A stretch of 64,000 bases of DNA from Leucogyrophana mollusca (taxonomy: Eukaryota; Basidiomycota; Agaricomycetes; Boletales). The stretch's first letter is position 1. Each line of letters starts with the position of its first letter. Both the position numbers and the translations under genes were made by a program. The notes below the pieces were generated by a model. The model was given only the letters and a program-made list of their open reading frames with translations, was not told the DNA's origin and ran no database searches. Below, piece by piece: positions 45,972-57,207 of this stretch. The DNA is taken from positions 79,251 to 143,250 of the forward strand of contig MU266377.1 of NCBI GenBank assembly GCA_021014945.1, in the 5' to 3' direction.

Positions 45972-48900
45972 TCACGTAGCCGCAGCCGAGCGATTGCGAT
46001 GTTGCACATAGGTATTAATCATGTTCATCATATTCCCAAGGCCCTTGTCTTCAGGAAGCCATTCTCCGTTATTTACGCATAGGATCTTCATGCGCTCGTG
46101 GTAGTTCAAGTCGGCCAACAGCTTGGGCGTGATAAGGAAGTACTGAGCACTGTCATCCTTGCAAGTGACCTCTACCATGGAATCATGGACAGCTCGTTCT
46201 GCGCGCATGTCCATGCCCTAAGAGCAACATCACTAAGACTTGTCACCGGCTAAATTCAGGCTACATACCTGATTGATTTCATCTACAAGAGAGAAAGGCG
46301 TGCGGGCTTCCTCCGTCAAACTCATCAAGTACAAAATAGTGGTTAGTGAACGTTCCTGCAGAAAGGATATGAGCGATAGACGGAGCATTGAACCTCGTGA
46401 AAACATACGCCACCGGACTGCCTCTGGCCCGTTAGTAACTGTAGTTTTTCCTTGTCACGGAACTTGACGAGTATGTCGATTGCCCACTTGTCAAAGTCAT
46501 CGTGGGGGCTGACGCGAATCTCGCCCGCGCATCCAATCCCTGTGGGGTGTCAAGACCAGCAAGAAATTGAACAAGGGACATGGAGCTCACGATCAAATGC
46601 GGCAGAAAATTTCTTTCCGATGCTGGCAACAAGCGATTCCAGGGCAGGCTGCCAGTTATCCTGATGATGTACAATGAGCAACCTAGGTCTCCCAAGTATC
46701 AAATACAATGATTCACCTTGGCGTTTTTGATCTCACGCTGCAGTTTCTGTTCAGCCCTCTCCCTGGCTTCCAGCGTCTTGGTGAGAGTCTCGATCTGGAT
46801 GGCACGGTAAGGGGCGCGAATGCGAGACCAACAAGTGATGCTGAACGTACCTCAGCCTTCCTTCTTTCGTACTGTTCAACAACGCCGGGATTGGTTTGCA
46901 TTATCAACTCAAGCTTCGCTTGCTGCACCTCGAGCTCTGCACGGAGTTCGTCGACGGTCCTGTCGTGCACAGAACCGTCCTGCATGAATGTGTGGGTTGC
47001 CGAGAAACCTCATGAAGGACAATGATTACTTACTGCCTCCATTTTTGCGAATGCAGCTTGGAATTCCTCGTCCATGCTTCGAACAAGTTGGACGCTGATG
47101 TCTCGCTTTTGCTTCGCATCAGCCTTGGCTTGACCGAAGATCGCATCCGCTGTGTATTTCACACTCAATATCGTTGTGGAGAAAACAATCGGCTCACGAA
47201 CCTTCTTCAAACTCAGCTAGCGCTTTCTGATACTCCTCGTCCTTTTCTCGACATAAGGTCTCTAATGCATTCTTGTTCGCTCCGACCTGTAAAAATTCAA
47301 GACCGCTTCGGGTAGCTTCAATTTGATCCGTGATGGCTCCGCGGATAAGTGACTTGAGAACATAGATAAGTCAAAAATGGCACGGAGCAAAAGGATATAG
47401 ATAGACTCAACAGAATAATCCTTGGCTATCCTAATGCGTCTTTTGGATAGCTCCACTAACTTTTTCTTCAATCGAGCGCGCTCGTCGTCCACAGATGGTG
47501 CATTCTCGAGGTCATTCAGCTTGTTCTGGTTGGTCTCTGCGCGGCGGTTGAATAAAAAAAATAGGAGCAGGAAGTGCCATGCCACCCACCTATCTTCGCT
47601 GCATGTTGCGCCAGACGTCTCTTTTGGTCGTTAACCGCTTTCTTTCGGGCCTCGAGTGCTTCCTTCCCCGCAAGGTCAGACAACTGTAAACCTCATCTAA
47701 GAAAGAGAACAACGCACATAGTTCTTCTTGTACTTTGCCTCCTCTGACCTGATCTCCCGTTCGATGGCGGCAAGATCCTCGGCGTCTTTGCCGATTAGTT
47801 CCAGAGCCTGTCTCGCTTCTAGAATACTCGCATCAAGCCTCTTCTTCACCTCGGGATCAACTACCGCCCCGTTAGTGCGTGGCCTGCGAACACAGAAGTA
47901 CAAAAACTAACTCGCAGTGTTCACCAGGTTTCTTGCGGGACGAACATCTCTTGTCATGTTCTGCGCCATACGTTGACCATAGCGGGAGCGAGTCACTATG
48001 TTCAGGGTATTCCCAGCCACGAAACTGGCTCCTCCAGCCCTGGAAACGGCCTCCATCGCGCGACCAACGTCTACTTTTGAACCATTCAAGCCGATAGCCT
48101 GGAGAAGCGGTCAAAATTAATACCGGGAAGACAAACCATATAAACACAGTCGACACAAACAGTACGATGCAAGTTGAGCTCTTTTTTGAGATACCACAAG
48201 AGGCCGTCTGGACAGTCCACATAGTCAATTGCATATCCATCAAAGGCGAGAGTTTGCATCTGTAGATATGATGTGATTTCAGTCGATTGTAAAATGCAAT
48301 GGACTACAAACCTCCTCGGCACTCATGGGAGGCCCACCAATCGTACTATCAATCTTGGGACGGTACCAAGTGTTTATACGCGCGCCTTTCCTCAAACCCG
48401 CTTTATCGGTGTCGTTGAGGTAGTGATTGAGCGTCCTGTAATCTTCTTCGCATTGCGTCACAAGCATCTAGATAACAGAATAAGTCAGCTCACACTAACA
48501 AAAAGAATGAAGATTGGCGTACCTTGAGCTGATTAGCGTTGAAACATGCTTCCACGGCATTAGTGAACCGTTTGTCAGGAACTGTACAACAGATCATGGG
48601 AGGCTCGAAAACCTCCATCTTGAATTTGTCTTGATTGTTACGAAGCCAAACAACTGCATCAGCGCAGTCCCTGTCCCATTGGCCCAGGTTTTGCAGCTTC
48701 CGATGGCGCTCGTCGTCCAATTTCTTGAGTCTGATTGAGAGAAATGTTTGGTTAGGTACTCAAAACGATGATAACAATCGTACTCGTCAAGAGCATTGGT
48801 GATCTGCTGCTTCTGTTTGCCAGATGCATCAATGTTGGCCTTCTGTCGTTCTTGTAGATCATCCATGCGCGACCTGGTCACGTTGTGTTCGGTGTTCAGT

Positions 48901-50787
48901 TGCCTCTGTGGCAATTGAGCGCTTTTTCAGCTGGATATCTTTTAACGACACACACCATCTCGTCATTGATAGCCTGGACGTTCTCTAATTCAGGCGGATT
49001 GTCAAGTTCGCGTTGCCACTTGTCAATTTGCGCCTGGAGCTCCTTGATCTTCCTCGCACGCTCCTTCTCGGCCTTCTTGAGACCATCAAGTTTATTGGTG
49101 AGTTCATCGGCATCGACATCCTAGAGTGGCAGGTTAAAAAAGAGACTGGCACCAGTTGGAGCGATTGCAATTAACCAGCTTATCGCTCTCAGCCCACTTC
49201 GTCTTCATTTGCTGAAATTTTTGTCGAGATGCTCCTTTCTTCTTTTCGCGCAGCTTGTCGTATTCCTTGTATTTCTGAGCTAACTGCCTAAGCATCCCCT
49301 GATCAGAAAGCGGGTGTTTATGCGCTCGCTGGCAACCTACTCTGCAAGGGCATGGGCGGGGGCGTTCTTGTCCTTCAGCTTTCTGACCTTGGCGTGCAAT
49401 TGGCGCTGGCGCTGTTTTGTCCTCGAATAGACCTCCTTGGCTTCGTGATATTCGTTGACAGGTATCAGAACCCGCAGCGTTTCGATCTGCAAGCAGGCTA
49501 AGAAACACATGGACACAAGGGAAAGAGGAAATAATTCACCTCCTTCTCTATGCGACGACGTTCTTGATACCGCTGGACGTCCCGCTCTAGCTGCGCGTTT
49601 CGTTCCTCCATGGTCCTCAGCTGATCACGCTCAGCGTTGAGAAGCTTAAAGAGACACAGGTCAATATGGCGGAATCTCCAATGTATAACGAGATCGTACT
49701 TCTTGTAGCTTCTTGAGCTCTTTACCGGAGCTGATCAGAGTATCGTGCCAGCTCGTCAGATTAGTGTCGCCTGCGGCGCGCTGTGTCTCCCGAAGGAGTT
49801 GCTGTGGAGTCATTTGAGCGAACTCAGAAACCTTGTCTTGAGGAAGGAAAGAACTGTACAGCGCATATATTAGATTCTTGTCCCATTGCAAGTACTTGCC
49901 GCCTTACCAAAGATTGCCAACTTGAACGTTGAGTTTGGCCATGCGATTCGTGATTTCCCTGCCAGTAGCGGAATGACCGTTCAGAAGGAATGTGGAGCCA
50001 TTGGATTTGGCGTTGAGGTTGCGCCGAATAACTAGGTTGGGCTCGCCCTTCGGCCCCTTCAATTCGATCTCTATGTATCCGCTATCTTTGTTGTTTTTCA
50101 CGAAGGAGTTGAGTTCGGTAGCACGGCCCAGCACCTGTGTTTACGCGCTTGAGAGCTGAAATATGAGTCGAGGTGCATGAACACCCACACTGGGAGACCA
50201 GTTGAGGCCTAGACAAATAGCACACGCGATACTGCTCTTGCCTGTACCATTGGGTCCGAGAATCATATTCAGATACGGACCAGGACGGAACTCTACCCAG
50301 TCATATGTGACAAAGTTAGACAGCTGGATACGAACAATCGACCCAGGAATGTAACTGAAAAGTAAGAAAGGCTCGAAAAGTTACCAACGGATCTTGGAAC
50401 AGTTGTGGCTCACCCGTCATCATCGCGAGGAAGAGTCTCAACGCGCTCTCGGTGTCTGCCCGTGCCTTGAGAAGACGAAATGGCTTCGCCCTCAGCGTTG
50501 ACACGAACGCGTTTTCGACCCCTCGGCGACCCTTCTCCTTCGCCGTCCTCTTCGGCTTCCTCATCAGTGTCTACAGCGGCCTGAGCATCTTCGCTGGGTT
50601 CAGCATCACTTGGTTGCTCGTCGTCACCTTCGTCTTCGGCATTGTCGCGTACTTTCTGTGCTTTAGCTGGCCTTTCCTCCTTAACCTTCTCCTCTTTGAC
50701 TTTTCCGGCCTTCACGTGTGTAGGCTGTGAGTTTTCTTTGAGAGAGTCAGTATCTTCCTCCGCCGTAGCTCGTGTACGACGGGCCAT
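45972..50787 (-). CDS. SMC5: SMC5, structural maintenance of chromosomes
   Basis: SMC5 pairs with SMC6 to handle recombination intermediates and stalled forks. The N-terminal 130 residues are acidic and probably disordered ([19 protein letters not shown]). Next is [20 protein letters not shown], then Walker [12 protein letters not shown] and [15 protein letters not shown], characteristic of SMC5. Long coiled coils (many short exons from 49900 to 46700) flank a hinge. Near the C-terminus I assemble the ABC signature SGGERSLTT across an intron, then Walker [21 protein letters not shown], and a tail ending HRNRSAAAT at 45972. More than fifteen introns are expected; I did not join each. It converges with the dehydrogenase gene, leaving a gap of 192 bp. 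Confidence 0.9.
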
Positions 50788-50939
50788 TGTACTTGTTGAC
50801 GCGTCTTTGATTACCTTGTCTTACAAGGTCACTAATCCCCCGTAATTGTGGCGAGCGTATACAAATTATGTCGCCGTGGGAATGAACCAAACAAACATGC
50901 CGATGTGCCGGGAACCTGTGTTCAGTACACGCTGTAAGG

Positions 50940-52196
50940 CTATCGAGTATGATCACACGGGTATTGATACATGCCTCTACCAGTGTTACCATCGATTGCC
51001 TGCCACCATTTTCCCGTCTCTTCGTCGAGACGTGTCAACCATTCGTCTTCGAACCGCAAATACCCGCTCGGGTGCCCCTCCACCGAGACAGGGAAGAAAG
51101 CCATGCGGGTGTCATCCCCAACACCTGGTACGTCCCCGCTATTTTTCTGTGTCGTCCTCACTTCGAATCCTCCTCTGGCAGGTGCTTAACCGTGCCATTC
51201 ACGCCGGCTGCTGAATATGATGTGGAACACCCATGGACAATGGGTGGTATCTTTCTGTAGGTGTACGAATATCAGTACATACAAGATATCGTTCAACTTC
51301 TCGCTTGCGCAAGTCCTTTGCGAGCCTCGTCTACTGTGACCTCACGTCCGAGGAAACCCCCGCATTGACTGAAACACGCCATTCATTGCATCGGCACAAC
51401 TCGGCCGGTGGAGCTCGTACAGCACCGACCTCACCGTCGCGGACCACAGGAGCGTGGCGAGGTGCCGCACGCGCGGGGGAACGACGTGCGTGGGATTGAA
51501 CGCTGGCTGGGACAGGACGCGGCATTCGAAAACCAGGGCGTTTCCCAAAAATTTGGGGCCCGGGGGTGTCGGGTGGACGAGGTGTTCCTCGCCAGGCTTC
51601 TCCGACCTGAGGTCCACAAGGAGGATCATCAAGTTGCGGCCTGCAAACCCAAATTCAAATCCGCGTCGCTCCGAGTTCAAGTTCGGGCAGTGCTTCATCC
51701 CAGTGATTGTGTAACTCCCCCAAAGCCCCTAAAATCGGCGAGACAGGCGTCCCACTCGAACGGCGTGTAGGTTTTGAACTGCAGAGGCGGAGCGCCAGCG
51801 CCAGTACCACCGTGCTGTTCACCAGACGAACTTGAACTTGAACTCACGGGAAATATCCCGGGGACGTGGGGGCGGGGACTCATGGCTGTGGGCGTGGTGG
51901 TTTTGGATGGGGTGGATGTGGGGGAGTAGGGGGTAGGCGTAGGAGTAGTGTCTGAATCATGATATGAATCGTAGTCTTTCTTGATCAGGATCCGTGTTGT
52001 GAAAAAACCACCTGGTGCACAGCGGCGCTGACATCGCCACGCCGTACGCGCAATTGCCAAAACCTGAACACCCCCTATTTTATTTGACCAATTTCCAGAA
52101 CCATTCCCCATCATCATCACCAGTTTGCTTCACGTTCACGCCATAGATCTTGAGAAAGCCCCATTCTCCGTCATGACCACATGACACAGAGGACAT
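50940..52196 (-). CDS. Conserved-looking protein of unknown function
   Basis: I do not recognise this protein. Exon 1 starts MSSVSCGHDGEWGFLKIYGV and, through a 55-nt intron ending in TCAG, joins WKL to RRCAPGGFFTTRILIKKDYD. A Ser/Pro/Thr-rich stretch follows, then FKTYTPFEWDACLADFRGF. Later segments in minus-strand frames are GRNLMILLVDLRSEKPGEEH, PGPKFLGNALVFECRVL, HLATLLWSATVRSVLYELHR, IPPIVHGCSTSYSAAGVNGT and FRFEDEWLTRL-like sequence ending DGNTGRGMYQYP. These are non-repetitive, protein-like and separated by intron-sized gaps, so one gene is likely, but the joins near 51690 and 51150 are unresolved. No signal peptide or membrane helix is evident. Confidence 0.5.
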
Positions 52197-52752
52197 GGTC
52201 CCGGAAGCAAATTCCCTCTCATATTATAGAGATATGTCATAACTTGGTGCAGTCTTGAAATTTCTGTCTCTCGTATGTACTACTACACGAAAATCGTCTC
52301 AATGTACTTAGCATACATGCTTAACATCAGCAAATCACAAAGACCGTTGGACAAGGTTTCTGCCGGCGCAGCTCGGCCCCATCTTTCATCCTTAATATCG
52401 GTGTGCTTTAATCAAAAGGCTTCAAGTTAAGGGGGTGTAAGCGAGACGCGTGCCAAATGCGTATTTGGATGTATTTGTCCGTATGGGCGATGGGTGTTTA
52501 GGGCAGGCTACAGTACCAATAACTTGTTACCATGTACAATGTAATACGCTAAACAGTAAACACAGACATTACTGAAATTGTGACTTGTGAGCGAGCATGC
52601 AGTGAACACACATATACCTTTGTTTTCCAGAGTTTCCTAATCATAGCCGGTGGAAAATTTTGCAGTTTCATTTCCAGGGGCGAAACTTCTGTTTGTGCAC
52701 ACCAAGAACTTGCTTTCTCTTGCTTTCTGGCAGCTTCGCCTCGCCCATTAGC
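52197..52752. other. Divergent intergenic region, no gene seen
   Basis: This 556-bp region separates the unknown protein from the Rrn9-like gene. There is a T-rich, weakly structured stretch but no supportable feature. Confidence 0.4.
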
Positions 52753-53757
52753 ATGAGTATCCGACGGAAAAGCACGACCCACGACCTCGCGACTCTTAGG
52801 CTGCATCCAGATGGGTCTCGCGTTCAGCAGTCATCGAACAATGTAAAACACCGCACCGCAAAGTATGCTGTGGAAGACGCCAGAGGTAACTGGATTGCGA
52901 GGGATGCTGGTGGTCATGGAACGGTGAAGAAAAGGAAGAACGTCGGTATTTCCGCAGAGGAGCTAGATCGAGAAGACATTGGCCTTTCGAGTGATGGGGA
53001 GATCAGGCATAGATCTCGCAGCAATAGCAAGGGTAAAAGGAAGGAACCGGAGGGGAGTGACGAGGATGAGGACAATGGAATGCGAGATCCAAGGGCACGG
53101 AAACGACGCAGCTTCATTCGAGATCTTAGTTTCTTGGTTCCTACCTCGGGTTTACCCGCCCCAGAGCCGTCAGGATCACACATTAATAGCGGCGGTGCCA
53201 TTCCCTCGAGTGTACAGTTCTCCGAGCCTTCCCCCGTGAGTTCCCATTACACTGTCCTTCGGCATTGGTGACGTGACAGCTTAGGAGTTGCTCAAATGCA
53301 TTCACCATTTCGCGAGCTGCTACTACGGCGAGAACGGTTACCTACGGGACGGGAGCAAAGACTACAGAGGGCAGAAGAAAAGCAGGTTTCTCAAGAATCT
53401 GGCACAGAAAACCGCATATGCACCTGAGGGTTCTGGGAGTATGTCGGACTGGATGAGAGATTCGTACGAAAGTGATGGCGACGACAGCGAGCAAGATATT
53501 ACCGAGGATGAACGCGACGACGACAATGAGGAAGATGATGACAGTCCGGCTCACGATAAGGACACTCCGAAAAATAAGGACATGTACAAGGCATTCGATG
53601 GTTCGGCACTTGTCGCTATAGGTTTGCTCGCTGTTTTAGTCTGTGGTTCCGTTCTCAATGCTCGCTAGGAATGCTTCTTCAAGAGCATATAGCACATGCG
53701 CTATTAGCGGAAAGCTTGAAGCCGTCTGCGTCGCGACGAGAGGGGGTAGGACTGTGA
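52753..53757 (+). CDS. Rrn9-like acidic nuclear protein
   Basis: The start MSIRRKSTTHDLATLRLHPD is the ATG before a basic region; a KKRK/RKRR-rich middle suggests nuclear location. After an intron near 53236-53284 the protein reads ELLKCIHHFASCYYGENGYL with a highly acidic segment (SDGDDSEQDITEDERDDDNE). A second intron is at about 53621-53668. The final part, AFDGSALVAIGMLLQEHIAH, resembles the C-terminal helix of the Rrn9 domain, found in the RNA polymerase I upstream activating factor. The first domain half (LLKxIHxFAS) also fits. The assignment is from short patterns and is tentative. The stop is at 53755-53757. Confidence 0.5.
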
Positions 53758-53832
53758 TCTGGGAACGCGCATTTCTAAAGCTGGTCGGGTGCATACCAAA
53801 TGAGCTACAAACAGGAAGAATCGAAAGAGGGC

Positions 53833-54488
53833 TCATTTCGACTTCGTCCGATTCTTGGGATCTAGCTTTAATATATAGTCGTCTGACAGAGTTCCATCCT
53901 CCCAACGCTTCAATATGTTGCCTCTGTAGATGCCCATATTTGATCCGCCAAAGACTTTAAGCCTTTCCAAACGCCGCTCTCGTAGTTTGTTTTTGGGCAA
54001 CATTCCTGAGACAGCATGACGAATGATCTACAAGAGCGCGGAATAAGTAATGAAGGTTGGACGGAAGAACTCCAAATACCTCGTAGGGCTTCTTGTCCAT
54101 CATGTCCTTGTACTCGGTTTCTTTCAGACCACCCGGATACATTGAATGTTTTCGATAGACAAGTTGTTCGTCTTTCCGGCCAGTGACTTTTATGTCCCTT
54201 GCGTTCGTGACAACGACGTAGTCACCACAATCCACTAAGGGAGTCCATGAGCGCATTAATGCAGCAAGAGTTTGGGAGACGCACGACTCTTGTCATATAT
54301 TGGTTTGTGCTTGCCCATAAGCACAAGTGCTATACGCTCTGCGAGTTTTCCAAGGACGCGGTCGGAGGCGTCTACATGGTGCCAGACCCGTGCGTAGGCA
54401 AGGACGGTCTAAGATTTTGTCGCGTCAGTGTGAAGCTCCGTAGATCCTTGATACGAAATATTCATACGTTGCCCACGGATTGAGACAT
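53833..54488 (-). CDS. MRPL23: Mitochondrial ribosomal protein uL13m
   Basis: The first exon gives MSQSVGN, then after an intron [20 protein letters not shown] and [21 protein letters not shown] second intron leads to [36 protein letters not shown] and [10 protein letters not shown]. The last exon is [29 protein letters not shown] and [20 protein letters not shown]. All are diagnostic of L13. The N-terminal extension fits the mitochondrial rather than the cytosolic protein. Length is about 170 residues. It converges with the Rrn9-like gene, with only 75 bp between the stops. Confidence 0.92.
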
Positions 54489-54826
54489 GGTGGTTCGTCA
54501 GGTGGTTTTTAGAAACTTTGAGCTCAAAGCTGATATGTAACTTTGTAAGTTAACCTATTTAGGTACTCCAACAGCCCACCCATGGTTATCCAGTGGCAGG
54601 CGGTATCTGTCTCGACTCGAGGGACTTGTCGAAGTTTATATGGAAACTCGCTTCGAATCCGATAGGTACATACATCTCGACAGAAAGCGATTACAGACAA
54701 GAACACGCAAAGTCATTACAGTACGTGGAATGCATAATGAAGAATAATATATTGGCTTTCAATCCTCCATGAAGCACACCACCGCTTTCCCAGTCTACAT
54801 CCTGGTACAATCAGCCTAGCTGGATT

Positions 54827-55961
54827 TTACCTCCTCCCCTTGCGTTTGCTAGAACCACGTTGGTTACTTCCTTGACCCTTCGAAGGCGTGGGTGGTGGGA
54901 CGTTTTCGGGCACAGGAGTGGGCGCGGCCTTCGCCGGCTTCGCGACGGAGGCATGCGCAGGTGAAGGTTTGTGAAGGAAGTTGATCACGACGGATGCAAC
55001 ACCCCCGCTTAACACATACATGACCCACTTCGGGACGACTATAAGGACTCCGTAGACCTTCGAAAGGACGAGTGCGAGATAATCCAGGACAAACTCCCTA
55101 TATCGGCGTGGTTAGCCTATACACTCTGTCGCTTCAAGGAACGGCTGACCTTTCGCCGCCCGGGGCCCAAGCAGACTTCCACGGGTCCCTTGATTTCCAA
55201 GCATCCTCTTTCAAGAATTGGTATAGGACCTCGTCAGTGAGCCTTATTTGACCGGCTTTATAGAAGCGCAGGGTCTGGCCTCTATCTTTCAGTACCACCA
55301 AATAAGGCGCACTGTTATCAACGGGTCAGAAGATGGGAGCACAAACATAAGAATATGACACATACGACCAAACCGCCCACTTAGTAGTGATACTAGTTAC
55401 GTTCAGGTAGTCAATCCGCCCAAAGCGAACATGAGGCAAATCGCCTTTAGCGAGAGTGTAGTTGTAGGTAGCATCAAAGACATTGTCGACAAATTTCGAG
55501 ACGCCTTCTGGCTGCCCTGCTGTGACAGTTCTAGGATACGACTGGTCAGTCCCCCCCTGCGACGTGTTTTAAAAGAGTCCCCACATTATCAAGAACCACA
55601 GCCTTTCTTGTTCCTCTTCTGGAGTCAAGGTCTCATTCACAATTAATTCCCCGTAATTGTCGTCCGTGATGAGAGGTATGCGGTCGTCCCAGTTGATGTT
55701 GGAAGCACCCGACAAATTCAGGCCGACGAGTGATGATAGTGCACCCACTGGCCCTGAAGTCACCAAGGTGTCCAAGAATGAGGGCTTTGGTGGATAATTG
55801 GATCCTTTCTTCGGTGTAGCTGGCGGGGGACGCGCGGCATATCCAGTTGAGGGATTTTGGCTAGGAAGTGGCTGCCCTGGGGCCCATCCTGCAGAAAAGT
55901 ACTGCGCATTGACTATCCCAGCGAGCGCCAGTAGACTGGAGAGAAATACTGGTATTCTCAT
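54827..55961 (-). CDS. ER membrane protein with thioredoxin-like domain
   Basis: The start MRIPVFLSSLLALAGIVNAQ is a clear signal peptide. A luminal region (YFSAGWAPGQPLPSQNPSTG, FLDTLVTSGPVGALSSLVGL) follows, then after introns VTAGQPEGVSKFVDNVF, VRFGRIDYLNVTSITTKWAV, APYLVVLKDRGQTLRFYKAG and RLTDEVLYQFLKEDAW. This looks like a thioredoxin fold without a CxxC pair. FVLDYLALVLSKVYGVLIVV and MYVLSGGVASVVINFLH are membrane segments. The cytosolic tail is Pro/Ala-rich and ends in a basic SSKRKGRR. It is reminiscent of TMX/Ost3-type ER proteins, but I would not name an orthologue. Confidence 0.7.
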
Positions 55962-57207
55962 GGTCGTGAATCCGTCAAGAAACGAAAGGAAAAGAAAAAT
56001 GGTTGATGCAGCACACCAGCGCTGAGCTACCCGCTTATCCACCGGCAACTGTATTGGCCCACATGCTACACCGTGGCGGCGCTTGCTCACGCCGCCATGA
56101 CTGAGATAAGACTCGAAGTCCCTGAAGACAAGCTCTCCAATTGACGGCAACCTCTGGGTACTTGAAGGACATTCAAACTCCAGCTAATTTCAGGACTCCG
56201 AGTCAGTAGTTTCTTTTGCAGCGTACATGATTCCTTATCCAAGAATTGGGTCCGTCCGACAGCTTCACCCAAGTGTCCTCTCTCAAATTCAGACCACGTT
56301 TCTAGCTGGGAAGAACATCCTGACGACAAACCCGAATGTCGTACTTTACTGGCCCAGGCCGGCATCCAGGACATATCACGGTCAGTTTCGTCTAACCTCC
56401 CTCGGGCCCCGCCTGACCACGCAATGCTCTGAATCACCCTGGTTCTACGATGTCTACGGGTGTGGTGTACGTCTAAACGGTCCCGAGCTTTAAAGCATCC
56501 ACCAGTGTCCTCGGTCACACTGGAGGACCATCAATGGTCGCTTCCCACTGCGGCTGCTTATTTGATGGTGTCATAGAGATGCATACTTGGATGCAGTGCT
56601 GGGCCCCTGGTGGTGATGCATTCCGATTCGGATTCGACGCAGCCTATGTCCCTCCCTTCGCTATTCTCTACGTTGTTCACACTTGATGTATGTAAATTCC
56701 TTTACTTCTCTCCGCCGCTCACTTTGCAGATCGATATATTATTATTATCGTAGCCTACGCAGTGCATCTTACATATCTGAGCTAATAGGTTGCAACCTGT
56801 GTTCATGATAGTGTGCATATGGTATTTCGGACACGTATATCAGTAGGGTTTCAAGAGGGACACACATGTAATACTTAAGTGCGAGGGGGGAACACGGGGC
56901 TCGCGGCTTCGAGGACTCTTCAAGTCAAGCTATGGCAGATGTTCCTAAGTTGGCCATCTCGTCCAAAGTCTGCAGCTTGGGGTGGTCTTTTGGTAACCAG
57001 GAATAAAATTTAAGTCCACATATGACCGCCTGTGGAAAGCGTTGTAGGCTGTACTTCAATTGGTGCCAGTTTTGTTGTACGGCGTTTCAGCTACTAAATA
57101 AGCGCATCTCGTCCACGTATACGGTCCACATCCCACAACGTCAGGCAAGAGTTAGGTATCAGACCTGAAGCTCGGCGCATCTGGTAGCCATATAATAATC
57201 CGGCAGG
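55962..57207. other. Long intergenic region, no gene seen
   Basis: This 1.2-kb stretch separates divergent genes. A plus-strand frame at 56227-56493 and an overlapping minus-strand one at 56087-56518 lack recognisable domains, and neither has good splice continuations. The right half is A/T-rich with an ATTATTATTAT run near 56738 and should include the KEX1 promoter; CATATAATAATCC lies about 20 bp before the ATG. Confidence 0.4.

Noticed and set aside
56087..56518. Overlapping frames on both strands in the long intergenic region
   Set aside because: Neither shows a known motif or a codable start with splice partners; treated as chance.
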